Below, in pieces: positions 23,457-35,255 of a DNA stretch of 64,000 nt (the first letter of the stretch is position 1; each line of letters begins with the position of its first letter). Made by a program: the position numbers and the translations under genes. The stretch is from the NCBI GenBank assembly GCA_907164885.2, contig OU015501.1:61875619-61939618 (forward strand). The letters run 5' to 3'. The notes beneath the pieces were generated by a model. That model made no database searches. It had not been told where the DNA came from and saw nothing but the letters and a program-made list of their open reading frames with translations. Origin of the DNA: Dolomedes plantarius (taxonomy: Eukaryota > Arthropoda > Arachnida > Araneae > Dolomedidae).

Positions 23457-24762
23457 CAGAAGGTCGTTCGCACTTTATGGAAACGATTTTGTAATTTATT
23501 TTTTCCATTTGCATTTTGAGATAAAAAGTTGGCAATTTCAGAATAATCTTCTGCTACTGTTTTCTTTTGATTGGAATGTAAAATAAAATATTTATTTTGA
23601 AAATGGCTCCTAAAATTGATAGATGGCTCGAAGTTTACGTAACTGCGCTTTCCGAGGAGAAATATTCGTATCAACAAATTATAAAGCAGTGTAAAAATCC
23701 CGGATTTTGTGTTTCAAAAAAAGGTATTTATAATATATTAAAGTTGAAAGGGAAAAAGCCTCTAACTGAAAGTAAAAATGAAAACATGACCGCGAAACCT
23801 CATCCTAAGACTGCACGAACGCAGGAAAATATCAAGAATGTGAAGTCTCTGATCCTAAAAGAAAATCCGCCGACTCAAAGATCTATTGCATCGAAACTGG
23901 GAATGTCTTCTGGCACTGTAAGTAAAATCATTCATAATGTTTTGAAGTTACAAAACTTGTTTAAACCTAAAGTTCATCTGCTTTTGCCAAAGCATATTGC
24001 TGAAAGAAAAACAAATTGTAGAAAATTATATGAAAAACACCTAGCTGCTGAAAAATGGAAATTTGTGGTAACACTCGATGAGGCATGGACGTATTTAAGT
24101 GACTGTAAAAAAAAAAAAGATCAATTTTCTATTGCACAACTGACGGGAATGACCGTACGAAATGGCTTCGCCAGTGTACAAAAAAGTTGCCGATGATATT
24201 TATGAAAGTTGCAGGATTTTGTTACAACGGCAAGTTAAAAATAAAAAAAGTCTCAAGTAAAGCCAAATTTAATCCACTCTACTACCAGCAGAATATTTTA
24301 GAACCAATTTTTGAAGAAGAAATTCCTGCCTTTTATGGTTAGGGCATTAATAAAATTGAGCTTCATATGGACAAAGTCTCTAGTCATACGTCTAATTTAC
24401 TGCCGCTTATTTAGCAAAGAAAGTATCACAAACAGGAATAAAGTGTATCCCATTTAATGAAATACCTGTAAAATCGCCTGACGCGTCTCCAATGGACTTT
24501 TGCGCTTTTGGTTTATTTAAACGAGCCTTAGGAAAACGGCATCCAAGAACACTGAACCTACTTTGGAAAATGGTCCAAGAGGAATGGGGTAAAATTGACA
24601 GTACAGTACAAAGGAAAAATTTACTTTCGTGGAAAATTCGAGCTAGACCTATTGTCAAAAACTATGGCTATCAGATAGAAGCAAATCGTCGCACAAAATG
24701 CGGCATTTATACATAAAACTTAACTATCAAAATCATTTACATAAAGTGCGAACGACCTTCTG
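23457..24762 (+). mobile_element. Mariner/Tc1-superfamily element with perfect 23-bp ends
   Basis: The ends are exact inverted repeats for 23 bp starting CAGAAGGTCGTTCGCACTTT, and remain similar to about 34 bp. TA flanks at 23455-23456 and 24763-24764. The element is 1306 bp and carries a transposase on the plus strand with several lesions. Confidence 0.92.
23603..24716 (+). pseudogene. Mariner-type transposase (third acidic residue Asp), disrupted
   Basis: The frame opens at MAPKIDRW (23603; an ATG also lies at 23597) and holds the DNA-binding half, with IASKLGMSSGTVSKIIHN as an HTH, then the first catalytic motif VTLDEAWTY. After an A-rich run (24107-24118) the frame is lost and part of the core appears deleted or garbled. 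It resumes as MKVAGFCYNGKLKI, then LHMDKVSSHTS (second Asp), a TAG and a frameshift near 24410, and SPDASPMDFCAFGL (third Asp). From the second Asp to the SPMD Asp I count about 41 residues allowing for the frameshift, like the DD41D group. It ends at TAA 24716. Not functional. Confidence 0.85.
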
Positions 24763-24973
24763 TAAACGATATTACGGCAATACTACACCATCACTATCGC
24801 AGCTACTGTTGTCAGCTTTCAAACGTTTGTATAAAGATACATCATATGTTTAAGGCTCAGGCAAGATTGTCATCACCCACGTTCTCCTCTACTGAGGAAA
24901 CATTGCCGTCAGACTGAGTGAGTTTTCAAATTAAATGCATAAATGATCGAGTTCGAAAAAAAATTTGTTTCAT

Positions 24974-24980
<7 letters not shown>

Positions 24981-25015
<35 letters not shown>
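24981..25015. repeat. (TA)n microsatellite
   Basis: A pure TA run of about 17 units at the left border of the Penelope-like relic. Confidence 0.9.
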
Positions 25016-25020
<5 letters not shown>

Positions 25021-25566
25021 GAATAAGATGAAAGAGAAAACCAGTAATAGCTCTAAAGCTACTTGAAGCCAGGAACATCCAACTTGTAAAGAAAAGTATG
25101 AATAAGGTTTTTGACAGCATTTCATCATCAGCGGTGTCAATACTGTCTAAAAACCAATGGATTGTTTCTGATGAGTATGATCTATTAAATAAACACACTC
25201 AGACACCGTACAATCCATTATTAACAGAAGAATTGAATAATAAATGAATTAAGTTTGAATAAAAGTACTTAACCAAAGAACACCAAGCCTGGCGCTAGTC
25301 AGAGTGGAAGTTAAGAACTTGTAACCGCAAGATGACTGACGTCATATAACTTGCAACCATTGAGGTAGTGGATACTCAGTTACAGACTTACTTAGGTTAC
25401 CATATTTTAAGACTATTATTCCTTTATTTATTTAGTTTTTATTATTGTTACTACTATGAGTTAATTATTTTTTTATTTTTCTTATGATTTTTATTTTTGT
25501 TTTTAGTAGTTATTATTTTTATTTTAACCTATTGTTATGTTTAACTTATTAATGCAACAGAACAAA
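25016..25566 (-). other. Probable 3' part of the Penelope-like relic, noncoding
   Basis: It lies downstream of the reverse transcriptase frame on the same strand. On the minus strand at about 25133-25110 it contains ACCGCTGATGATGAAATGCT, with a CTGATGA core, a 3-bp possible stem (TGA/TCA) and AAAAC where GAAAC is expected. This resembles a decayed hammerhead core, and the G-to-A change fits CpG decay. I cannot find stem I. Confidence 0.35.
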
Positions 25567-26097
25567 CTATTCATTAAAACAAAAACAACCAATTATGTTT
25601 TTGGATAGACTTACTGGGTAATTATTACGAGTTAGCACAGCTTTCAAGTCTATAATATGCTTAATCCTATTGTCTTTAGAACATAGCCTATTTATACGAA
25701 CTAACTGATTTACAATAATGTTATTAAAAACAGATTTATGTAAACAGGTTAGATAATTTTGAAATTTAACAATATTAAAATTATAGTCAGATCTTTTGTC
25801 GTATAAGTCATAAGTAAATTTATTGTTAGTACTTAATTTAATATTAATATCTAGAAAGTTTACATTAATATTATCATGGCTACTTTTAATTAGTTCCAAA
25901 TTAGGAGGGTAAAAATTTAAGTCTATAGGGTTATTACTTTTATTAATTACTATTATATCATCTATATATCTAAATATATTGTAATTGCTATTTTCTGTAT
26001 TATTAATTTCAAAATAATATAAGTATAAATTAGCTAGCATACTTGAAGCATTACCACCTTGTGGTACACCTTTGGACTGTAAGTATATACTAATACT
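25567..26097 (-). pseudogene. Penelope-like reverse transcriptase fragment
   Basis: On the minus strand the frame runs from the (TA)n border through SIYLQSKGVPQGGNASS (the GxPQG motif of reverse transcriptases), then FRYIDDIIVINKS (catalytic YIDD), then NVNFLDINIKL and YDLYDKRSDYNFNIVK, to a stop at 25567. The FLD and following Tyr/Lys-rich segment fits Penelope-like elements better than LTR or jockey-type ones. The palm and thumb are here, but fingers and the N-terminus are cut off by the (TA)n run at 26104. No GIY-YIG endonuclease is seen. An alternative is another non-LTR type. AT-biased codons throughout. Confidence 0.65.
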
Positions 26098-26098
26098 A

Positions 26099-26103
<5 letters not shown>

Positions 26104-26194
<91 letters not shown>
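26104..26194. repeat. (TA)n microsatellite, about 45 units
   Basis: A long pure TA run that truncates the reverse transcriptase frame on its left and borders the possible solo LTR on its right. Tyr-Ile repeat frames across it are artefacts. Confidence 0.95.
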
Positions 26195-26197
<3 letters not shown>

Positions 26198-26610
26198 AGG
26201 TATACATAAGATTCGATTCACAAGAATCGAACTTTTGAGTGAATGAATTAAAGAAGCTGCTTGAGATATGCTAATTTCGGCATATGCGCTTGGTATAAAT
26301 ACCAAGCAGCTTGATTAAGTATAAAGGTTGTTAAAGTTGATAGATAAGTGAGAGGGAGCTACGAGGTAAGCAGCTCCGGGTGTTAACCGGCACTTGTGCT
26401 TAGGGGGCCCAAAGTTTACGTGGCAGAACTGCTGGTTTGACTCTCTTCTGGTTTGTGAGTATGGCAAAGTGTATTTTTATTGAATGCTAATATATATTCC
26501 GTACAAGTAGTACGCATGCTTATTGCTGTAAAAGCAAATTCTATATGTGCAACGAATTCAATAAACATTGTTTCTTGTATAAACTGTGTTTGTATCAAAT
26601 TCATTTAGAG
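26195..26610 (+). repeat. Possible solo LTR
   Basis: Between two TA runs, a less AT-rich block starts TGTAAGGTATAC. It has a TATA-like GGTATAAATA within the palindrome CTTGGTATAAATACCAAG (26289-26306), and an AATAAA at 26560-26565 before AAACTGTGT. A perfect 8-bp palindrome pair (TTCGATTC with GAATCGAA, 26212-26231) lies near the start. The promoter then polyA-signal order suits an LTR. The right end and a target duplication are not clear. Confidence 0.4.
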
Positions 26611-26661
26611 TGCCACTTCAAATTATATACACCCAAGTGCGGGTAGAAGTGAGCTATTCTC

Positions 26662-26663
<2 letters not shown>

Positions 26664-26705
<42 letters not shown>
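26664..26705. repeat. (TA)n microsatellite
   Basis: About 20 TA units directly left of the 2.9-kb inverted-repeat element. Confidence 0.9.
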
Positions 26706-26710
<5 letters not shown>

Positions 26711-26711
<1 letters not shown>

Positions 26712-29612
26712 GGGTGGAACGCTCGTATATGGAATTTTTTTTTCAAATTTTCATTTCTAATAGTGATCAAAATTTGACCTACCTATAGAGGAACAAAAAA
26801 ATGTATTACAATTTTTTTATTAAAATTTTCCTTTTACCCGCGCATTTACTTTGAAAATTTTCACTTTTGCTGGCATACAGATGAAACTTGAACGAGAATA
26901 TTGTTCTAAATTGTGTATAAACTATTAGTTATTAAGAATAAAACTACTCACAAGGAAAAAAATATTACTAATTTAATTTAAAAAAACTTCACTTAAAACA
27001 TAAAACATATAAAAAACTAATCAAAGGATACTTTAAAATCACGTTTGGTGTCGAATTCGGGCATCAATTTTTTTTACTCAATTTTGGAATTCATGGGACT
27101 TTCTCTGGACTTTTTATCACATACCTGCATAGTAACCTCCGTTAGTGTCTTTACTGAACGTTCTGTGGCTTGGGTATTGCATAGAAATCTTAGGAAAGGT
27201 ATCTTTTCACTTTCTTTAGCTTCCGCCATCGAGAGCAAATCTTAATCCTTGACGTCTCTAAGATTTGGGAGGTTGGAAATACTTTTGTTGCCAATCTGTA
27301 AGGTGTCTGTATTATTTGGCATTAAGTTTTATTTTAGGGACCTCAAAAACACGGGGAAACTTTCCTTGATGAAACACGTGTCTTGCTTTTAAGATTCTTC
27401 AAGGAGCAACTTCATAAATGTGTTTTTCAGGATCTGAGAGCATCGATAATAGAACATTCTCAGGATGCGCAAAGAAGCTGTTCCACTCATTGATAGGATC
27501 GGCTACTTCTTTTAGTTTAGGTGGAAGGTATCGAGTATATAAAATCAATTTCCAAAAATGTCTACACCCATCTTTGCATGACGAATGCGCTTTAATTTGG
27601 AACCAAACAGGTGCGTAAACTCTAACAAGAAACGTGGCAAGATGTTTAAGATTTTCAGAAGGTTTCCTCGTCGAAATATATAGCCTTAACATTCTGTTGG
27701 CTTTCGTTAACCGTCGAGAATGCGACATTTTCCCTGGATCTCTGTTTGCTAAATCGGAAGAACACTCGCTACTAATTACAGCTGATGCAATATCATACAA
27801 ATATCGTTGATCCGAACTTAGATCTCTGATAATATCCGGCAACACGCTTTCTATATTTTCATACTGTACGACCAGATTGTTTTCACATTTTCTAGTAATC
27901 TTCCAATAGTACCAGAATAGGAAGTATGCCCAGTAGTTTCGCCATCTAAGTATGAAAACATGTGCCTTAAGGGCAATTTATTCGTGTGTAGAAGGCATAT
28001 GATCCATTGTAAAGGTTGATTCAAACGTTTTTCTAACAATCGTATAACACCACCGTTTTTCTCTGTATTTGTAACTGTTCCATCACAACCAACCGCAACA
28101 GTTTCTCTCAATGAAATGTTTTCAGAAGAAAGCAAGTCCCATATAGCAAGTTTTATGCTCTTAGCCGTGGCAGTACTTGGGACAGCGTAGCCGACATAAA
28201 TAGAGTCTTGTTCCTTGACAACTGAAATGAGTTCTTCTACCATCACTTGGCGTTATTTTCCACACCGTTTTTCACTATCGTTAAAACTTTATCCTTTCTG
28301 CCGTAAAAGAATAAAGCTGGAACACAGAAAATTTGATGTTTAACTAATATTTATGTCCATTCTTTTGCTCTTTCACGGTGCAATTTTGATCTGTCTATTA
28401 TTTCAACATCTGATTTAATGTCATGAAGAAATGCCGACTCGATTGCTGCACCAGCTCCATCAGATAGGCCATATCTGTCACATGTTTTGGACAAAGACCG
28501 CAAGCTGAGATTTGACCTTTTTCTGGGGCACTTGCAGCTTTGAAGAACACGGTTCTAAATTACCGCCTATATCAATTGTATCTTCTGACTCCGTTATAAC
28601 AGAGCTTCGTTGAGAAAGTTATGTATTCTTGCGTTTCTCTCTATTTGTCACAGAAGCATAATATAGCTCTAACTTTCTATTTCTATCAATTCGTATTCTA
28701 TTTTTTTCGTTTGTGAAAAGTTTATACCACCAGTAATAATTTTTCTTTCAGTCCTCTGATCAGTCAAAAAAGTTTGGTTTTTTTTTTCGCTTCTTTTGTT
28801 TCTTTTGGACATTTGCATTGTAGAAAATTTTTGCACTTACAAGAACAGATATCAAATAGTTTGTTACTATGGGTGTGGAAATCTTTATCGCCGATCAATC
28901 GTTTCCAAGATTTTATCAAATTTTTGCATTTGGAATGGTAAGCTCTTATCAACTGTATAATTCGGGTGTGGAATACGATTGGAATTGAAGCTTTTTGCAA
29001 TATAGTTTCGAATTTCACCGCAACAATTTCCTTAATATGTAAAACAGCTGGCTCCCTTCGAGTAACCAATTTAAACTTTAGCTGAAATCTTACAAAATTT
29101 TAAAATTTCGTGACCTCCTTATACGTACGTAACCTTTCACCTCTCAATGTTGCCAAAAATACAACAACTAGGAGCTTTTTTGTGTTATCCACTTTCAATT
29201 CTGTAACAATTAGCAAACGAAACTCTAGATACGACCCAATTGTGAACAATAATCGCGGGAAATCACTGATTCTAACCAAAGAAGAGTGTATGGCGTTTAT
29301 GCTTGAGCATGCACATGTGCTCGTGCAGAAAAGTAATGACAGGACAAAGAAATTCATCCATACACACCTATAGGGTTGCAAAAAACAGTTCGTTGGCTAC
29401 TTAAGTTTTTTTGTTTCCTCGCTCTATCGCGGTGACAAATCATGTAGAAAAGAGAAATTTAATCATATTTTGAGAAATTAAAATCAAATGCGTGGGTAGA
29501 TAGACTCAGAATAAATTTAAAATATTTTAGGATACGATTTTTGAACGGTTGGGTCAAATTATTTTCACTATTAGGAAAGAATTTGACAAAATTGGATATT
29601 TCGCTCCACCCT
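26711..29612 (-). mobile_element. 2.9-kb inverted-repeat transposon of an unnamed family
   Basis: The left end starts AGGGTGGAACG and the right end, read inward, AGGGTGGAGCG. Similarity continues for about 75 bp, with shared words such as CTAATAGTGA and AATTTGACC, and further in ACCCGCGCATTT against ACCCACGCATTT. Both ends abut TA repeats, so the target duplication cannot be read. One gene-like region on the minus strand fills the interior. The element is decayed but its ends are still paired. Confidence 0.7.
27270..29069 (-). pseudogene. Large protein of the unnamed transposon family, copy 1 (decayed)
   Basis: Pieces in order on the minus strand are as follows. 29069-28764 has a cysteine cluster, LFDICSCKCKNFLQCKCP, perhaps zinc binding. 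About 28500 has CDRYGLSDGAGAAIESAF. 28246-27851 has YVGYAVPSTA, AVGCDGTVTN and ICLLHTNKLPLRH. 27845-27399 has DQRYLYDIASAV, MSHSRRLTKANRMLRLY and NSFFAHPENVLLSML. After an in-frame TGA (where the second copy has Arg) the frame goes on with RILKAR. Copy 2 at 61380-62640 shows the same blocks in the same order. I know similar uncharacterised proteins occur in many copies in arthropods, but cannot name a superfamily. A role as transposase is inferred from the inverted repeats only. Confidence 0.6.

Positions 29613-31322
<1,710 letters not shown>

Positions 31323-31362
<40 letters not shown>
31323..31362. repeat. (TA)n microsatellite
   Basis: About 20 TA units, the right-hand part of the array entered by the Tc1 element. 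Confidence 0.9.
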
Positions 31363-31364
<2 letters not shown>

Positions 31365-33469
31365 CGGTGGGAAAAAGTGGGCGTTGCCCTTCGAAAATTT
31401 CGAGTTTCTATACCTATAACTGTAACCGTGAGCGCCACTTTGTTGCCGTTCCCAGAATCCCGAGCTCATGCCTCTGAATAACTATATCTGAATTCTCATC
31501 TCGATCGGTTGAACGGAACGGCCACTAGATGTGCATATATCGGCAAAGTTCTTTTCTGACTTTTTTCTGTATATAGTATATAAGGTACACAGGCTTTAGT
31601 AACTAACTCCTTTTATTTATTTATTTTTTTAATTTTAGTGCCAAGTATTTGACTGATCCTTAAGTTTTAGACTCTTTTTTAGACTTTCACATGATTTAAA
31701 AATTTAAAAGGAATAAAAAATATTGTGTTTGACTGTAGCTTATATTGCGTGCAATGTTATCAGATTGTTATCATTGTTGTCAATGTTATTAGCCACCAAA
31801 ACACAACAGAAAACGGGCACTTTTATTGTTTAGCAATGACACTGAATGACTGAATGATTATGTTATATGTGTGTATGTATAAATTTAAAAAAGAGATTCA
31901 ATTTATTTTTAACCACTTGCGACTGCCCCACTTTTACAATTTGAAAAAAAAACCGTGTAAACATAACTAAAATAAGATTTTTGGATTTGTTCTTACACAT
32001 TTATTCAAGTTCAGTCGATTGTATCCAAATTTCATATGAAAATTAACAATATTTTATTAAATATATTTGAATGGAAGCTATCTCCCATTTTCATATGCTC
32101 AGTGTTGTTTTCTTACACTTCTGGAACGTATATCCCGTGCAAAAAGAGAATCGCGTGTATTTCAGAAAAGTATTAAATTTTTATTCTTGAAAGAAATATT
32201 AAAGAACTAATAAAACAGAACTGTTATGAAAGAAGATAGATAATTCGGAAAAATCAATACACTCTGATACATACACGGCATTTTAACTTTGTTGAACTGT
32301 AATTACTTAGCGTAATAAAGAATCCATTACCAATATAAAGCAGTGAACTTCATTCCATCTGAAGTGTCATATTTTTAGCAAACTAATAACATTTTAACAC
32401 TACCGCCTTGTGGATTACTTTCTTATTTCAAATACAACACTTTCAGCGAAAAGTAGCTGCTAGCGTTACATGGGGGTCTCCGAATGTTAAGCGAAATAAA
32501 ATTACACATAAAATGAGTCTGAAATTATATATTTGTAATTTTATAAAGCATTTTATAAAATATTTTCTTAGACATTTTATAATATACATTCTTTAAAATA
32601 TTTTTCTCTAAAATATACTTCTAAATTGGACGTTATTGACATCAAGAGGTATATAAGATTGAGTGAATAATATCGAGATGTTGTTTTCACAAGGAACGGG
32701 AAATGAAACTTCGAGTGCAATAAAATATAATATCGGTTTTCTAATTAGATGACTTTATACTAAATACACTCTCCAGTTGATAGAATTAAAAAATTGAAAT
32801 AAAATTAGACGTGAAACAGAGAATTTTAAAAAGGTGAAATTTATAAGAGATATGCTTGGAAATAGGCTTCGCCCTTGTCATAGGCAAAGCATTTTAGAGA
32901 CAGCTTATTTTTCAGATGCTCCAGATGTTTAAATCGACCAGACGAGTAAGAATATCAGGTTAGTATTTTACTGAACAAAAGAGGTTGTATTGGGGGATAG
33001 AAATATTTCAAGGGTAGTTTTGAAGCATTCTAACTTATAGGTAGCTGTTTTTTCGACATGGTCTGAAATCATTTTCATATTCGTTTTTGGGATTTATGCA
33101 CATTCTTGATAGTAGATTAAAACCGCTTGTTTGAATAGTTGTGAAATAATTTCCTAAAAATATTCAATGTTTTCTGTTTAACGAAATTTTAAAAAAGGAA
33201 TAAAAGAAAAGTTTTATGAACAATGAAGGATAACACAGGCCAACGAAAAATGACTTTTTAAAAACTTTTTTAACGTTAATAGCTGATTCTTATGTAATTT
33301 TTAGTGTTTTCTCAGTTTTTTTCTATCACCCACAGTTTCGTCGCAATGTGACTTCATCGGAAACTAGAAAATTAGCCGAACATACCATAGAAAATAAAAA
33401 TAAATAGGTGTTACAATATGAACAAAACTTTTATTCAAGCATAAACATGAAAATACATTTTTATTACAT
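31363..33469. other. Unassigned DNA
   Basis: The first 200 bases are GC-richer (gcggtgggaaaaagtgggcg and following) and may belong to an old repeat. The rest is AT-rich with no supported gene. Confidence 0.4.
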
Positions 33470-33708
33470 AGGTTTAATGTGTGCATTTGTTTATATTTCC
33501 TTTCCATCTTCTCCTTAAAGCTCCTGATATTGCTTTTTCGCCTGTGAATCGCTTTCTCAACTTCTCGGTGAAGTGACCAACAGTAGTCTCCCATCATATT
33601 GGTTTTCCAGCGGTCCTGATACCGTCTTTCCATCAATTTAATATCTTGACGAAACCGCTCACCTTGCTCCTCACTGACATCACCCAAATTATCTGGAAAA
33701 AAAATCAA
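33470..33708 (-). pseudogene. Fragment of a multicopy uncharacterised arthropod protein
   Basis: On the minus strand FFPDNLGDVSEEQGERFRQD, then MERRYQDRW, then MMGDYCWSLHREV and HRRKS resemble the C-terminal part of an uncharacterised protein seen repeatedly in arthropod genomes (from memory of the motif pattern). Upstream, a possible continuation (AKMLEIVQKVRLFDD) lies in another frame and is cut by the Tc1 element at 33796. Probably a pseudogene fragment or transposon cargo. Confidence 0.45.
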
Positions 33709-33795
33709 GGTGACTGTTCAAAAAGTAAATCTTGAGTATCATCAAACAGCCTAACTTTTTGAACTATTTCCAGCATTTTGGCTATAATAGAAATA

Positions 33796-35211
33796 CACTC
33801 ATGGACAAAAATATTAGCGCACCAAGAAGGAGTCGTCAAAATGAAACGAAATTTTACATACGTAATATTTCGTTTTACTTTGATATAAGTAAATGATAAG
33901 AAAATCAAAGAAAAAGGATAATTTATTTCAGAGAAAAAGGCAAAAGAACGGAGGAGTTAATACTCCGTTGAACCCCCTCTAGCGCGAATGCACGATGCGA
34001 TACGATCGGGCATTGAGTCATACAAGTTCTGTATGATGTCTTGAGACATTTCGTTCCATATTTGCTGTAACCTTGCCTCTAGTTCGTTCAAACTCGTGGG
34101 ATGCCCAACTCGTCCTCCCAAATGATCCCAGATATGCCCGATTGGAGACAAATCTGGGGATCGGGCAGGCCAAGGAAGGGTAGTAACAGTGCGGAGACAG
34201 TCTTGTGACACCCTTGCCGTATGAGGCCGAGCATTGTCTTGTTGAAAAATGGCTCCTGGGAGCCGTTGCATGAGTGGCAACACATGTGGTTGCAGGATTT
34301 CATGAACATACCGCTGGGCTGTCATGGTGCCACGGAACAATACTAGGGGTGACCGTGTATTGTAGGCAATTGCACCCCATACCATCACACCAGCTATGGG
34401 AGCGATGTGTCGCTGTACAGCAAAGGCAGGATTGAAGCGTTCACCACGGGCTCTGCACACACGAACACGATTGTCATCACTGCCGAGATTGAATCTGGAT
34501 TCGTCGCTAAAGACGATCTGGTTCCATTCCGCTGCAGTCCAGTTTCCTCGTGCGCGGCAAAACTCCAAACGGAGGCGTCGATGGGTGGGCGTCAAGGGCA
34601 GCACACGTAATGAGCGCCGCGATACCAACTGTCCTTCAGCCAGGCGCCTTCGTATGGTTCGAGAAGACACAGAGGCCCCTAGTGAATGTGCTACCTGTGC
34701 CTGGATGGCGGCCGATGAAGCAGTTGGCTGTACGCGTGCATTTCTTACGATGTGGCGGTCTTCTCGACGACTGGTCTGTCGAGGGCGTCCTGAGCCTGGT
34801 CTTCGTGTACATGACATCTCTAGGGTCCACTGGTCCCAACACCTCCTCACAACACAATCAGAGCGGCCTAATTGACGAGCTACTCGCCTAGCTGACCACC
34901 CAGCTTCCATCATCCCGACGATTCTCCCCCTCTCAAACTGCGACAACTGCTTATATTGTCTTCGAACACGGCGTAATGGCATGTCTATCTCAGCTCTTCC
35001 TTTGTAAATGATTCAGCACACCCAAACAAGCTTTGGTTACCTGTTTTATACTCCACATAGTACGATGTTCAACGCCCTCTACCGGCTATACGTAATGCGC
35101 AATCACGCTGCATTTCTAATCATTTGCATATCTCCCCGACATGTACCTTCATTGCAAGTTTCGTTACGATGCCGCAATTATTTCTTGGTGCGCTAATTTT
35201 TTTGTCCATGA

Positions 35212-35214
<3 letters not shown>
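33796..35214 (-). mobile_element. Tc1-like DNA transposon with full-length transposase frame
   Basis: 33-bp inverted repeats (33796-33828 and 35182-35214) start CACTCATGGACAAAAA and end GCGCACCAAGAA. They differ at one base. The left flank is TA (33794-33795). The right flank is TG running into a TA array, so the expected TA there has changed or slipped. Length 1419 bp. Confidence 0.93.
33957..34982 (-). CDS. Tc1-like transposase, full length, catalytic Glu replaced by Gly
   Basis: A single 341-residue frame that starts MPLRRVRRQYKQLSQFERGR and ends RARGGSTEY. Two HTH units lie in about residues 10-60 and 75-125, with a GRPRQ hook at about 65-69. The first catalytic Asp is D160 (FSDESRF) and the second D249 (QQDNARPH). 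The third position reads SPDLSPIGH, with Gly282 where Tc1 enzymes have Glu. The codon is GGG, one transition from GAG. I count 32 residues between D249 and position 282, which seems normal for this subfamily. The protein should bind the ends but not cut. Start chosen because it gives the usual family length and N-terminus. Confidence 0.93.
   Translation of the reverse strand: MPLRRVRRQYKQLSQFERGRIVGMMEAGWSARRVARQLGRSDCVVRRCWDQWTLEMSCTRRPGSGRPRQTSRREDRHIVRNARVQPTASSAAIQAQVAHSLGASVSSRTIRRRLAEGQLVSRRSLRVLPLTPTHRRLRLEFCRARGNWTAAEWNQIVFSDESRFNLGSDDNRVRVCRARGERFNPAFAVQRHIAPIAGVMVWGAIAYNTRSPLVLFRGTMTAQRYVHEILQPHVLPLMQRLPGAIFQQDNARPHTARVSQDCLRTVTTLPWPARSPDLSPIGHIWDHLGGRVGHPTSLNELEARLQQIWNEMSQDIIQNLYDSMPDRIASCIRARGGSTEY

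Positions 35215-35218
<4 letters not shown>

Positions 35219-35253
<35 letters not shown>
35219..35253. repeat. (TA)n microsatellite
   Basis: About 17 TA units right of the Tc1 element. Confidence 0.9.

Positions 35254-35255
<2 letters not shown>

Noticed and set aside
34396..34891. Long plus-strand frames opposite the Tc1 transposase
   Set aside because: They are antisense shadows of the real minus-strand transposase, whose codon bias keeps the opposite strand open.
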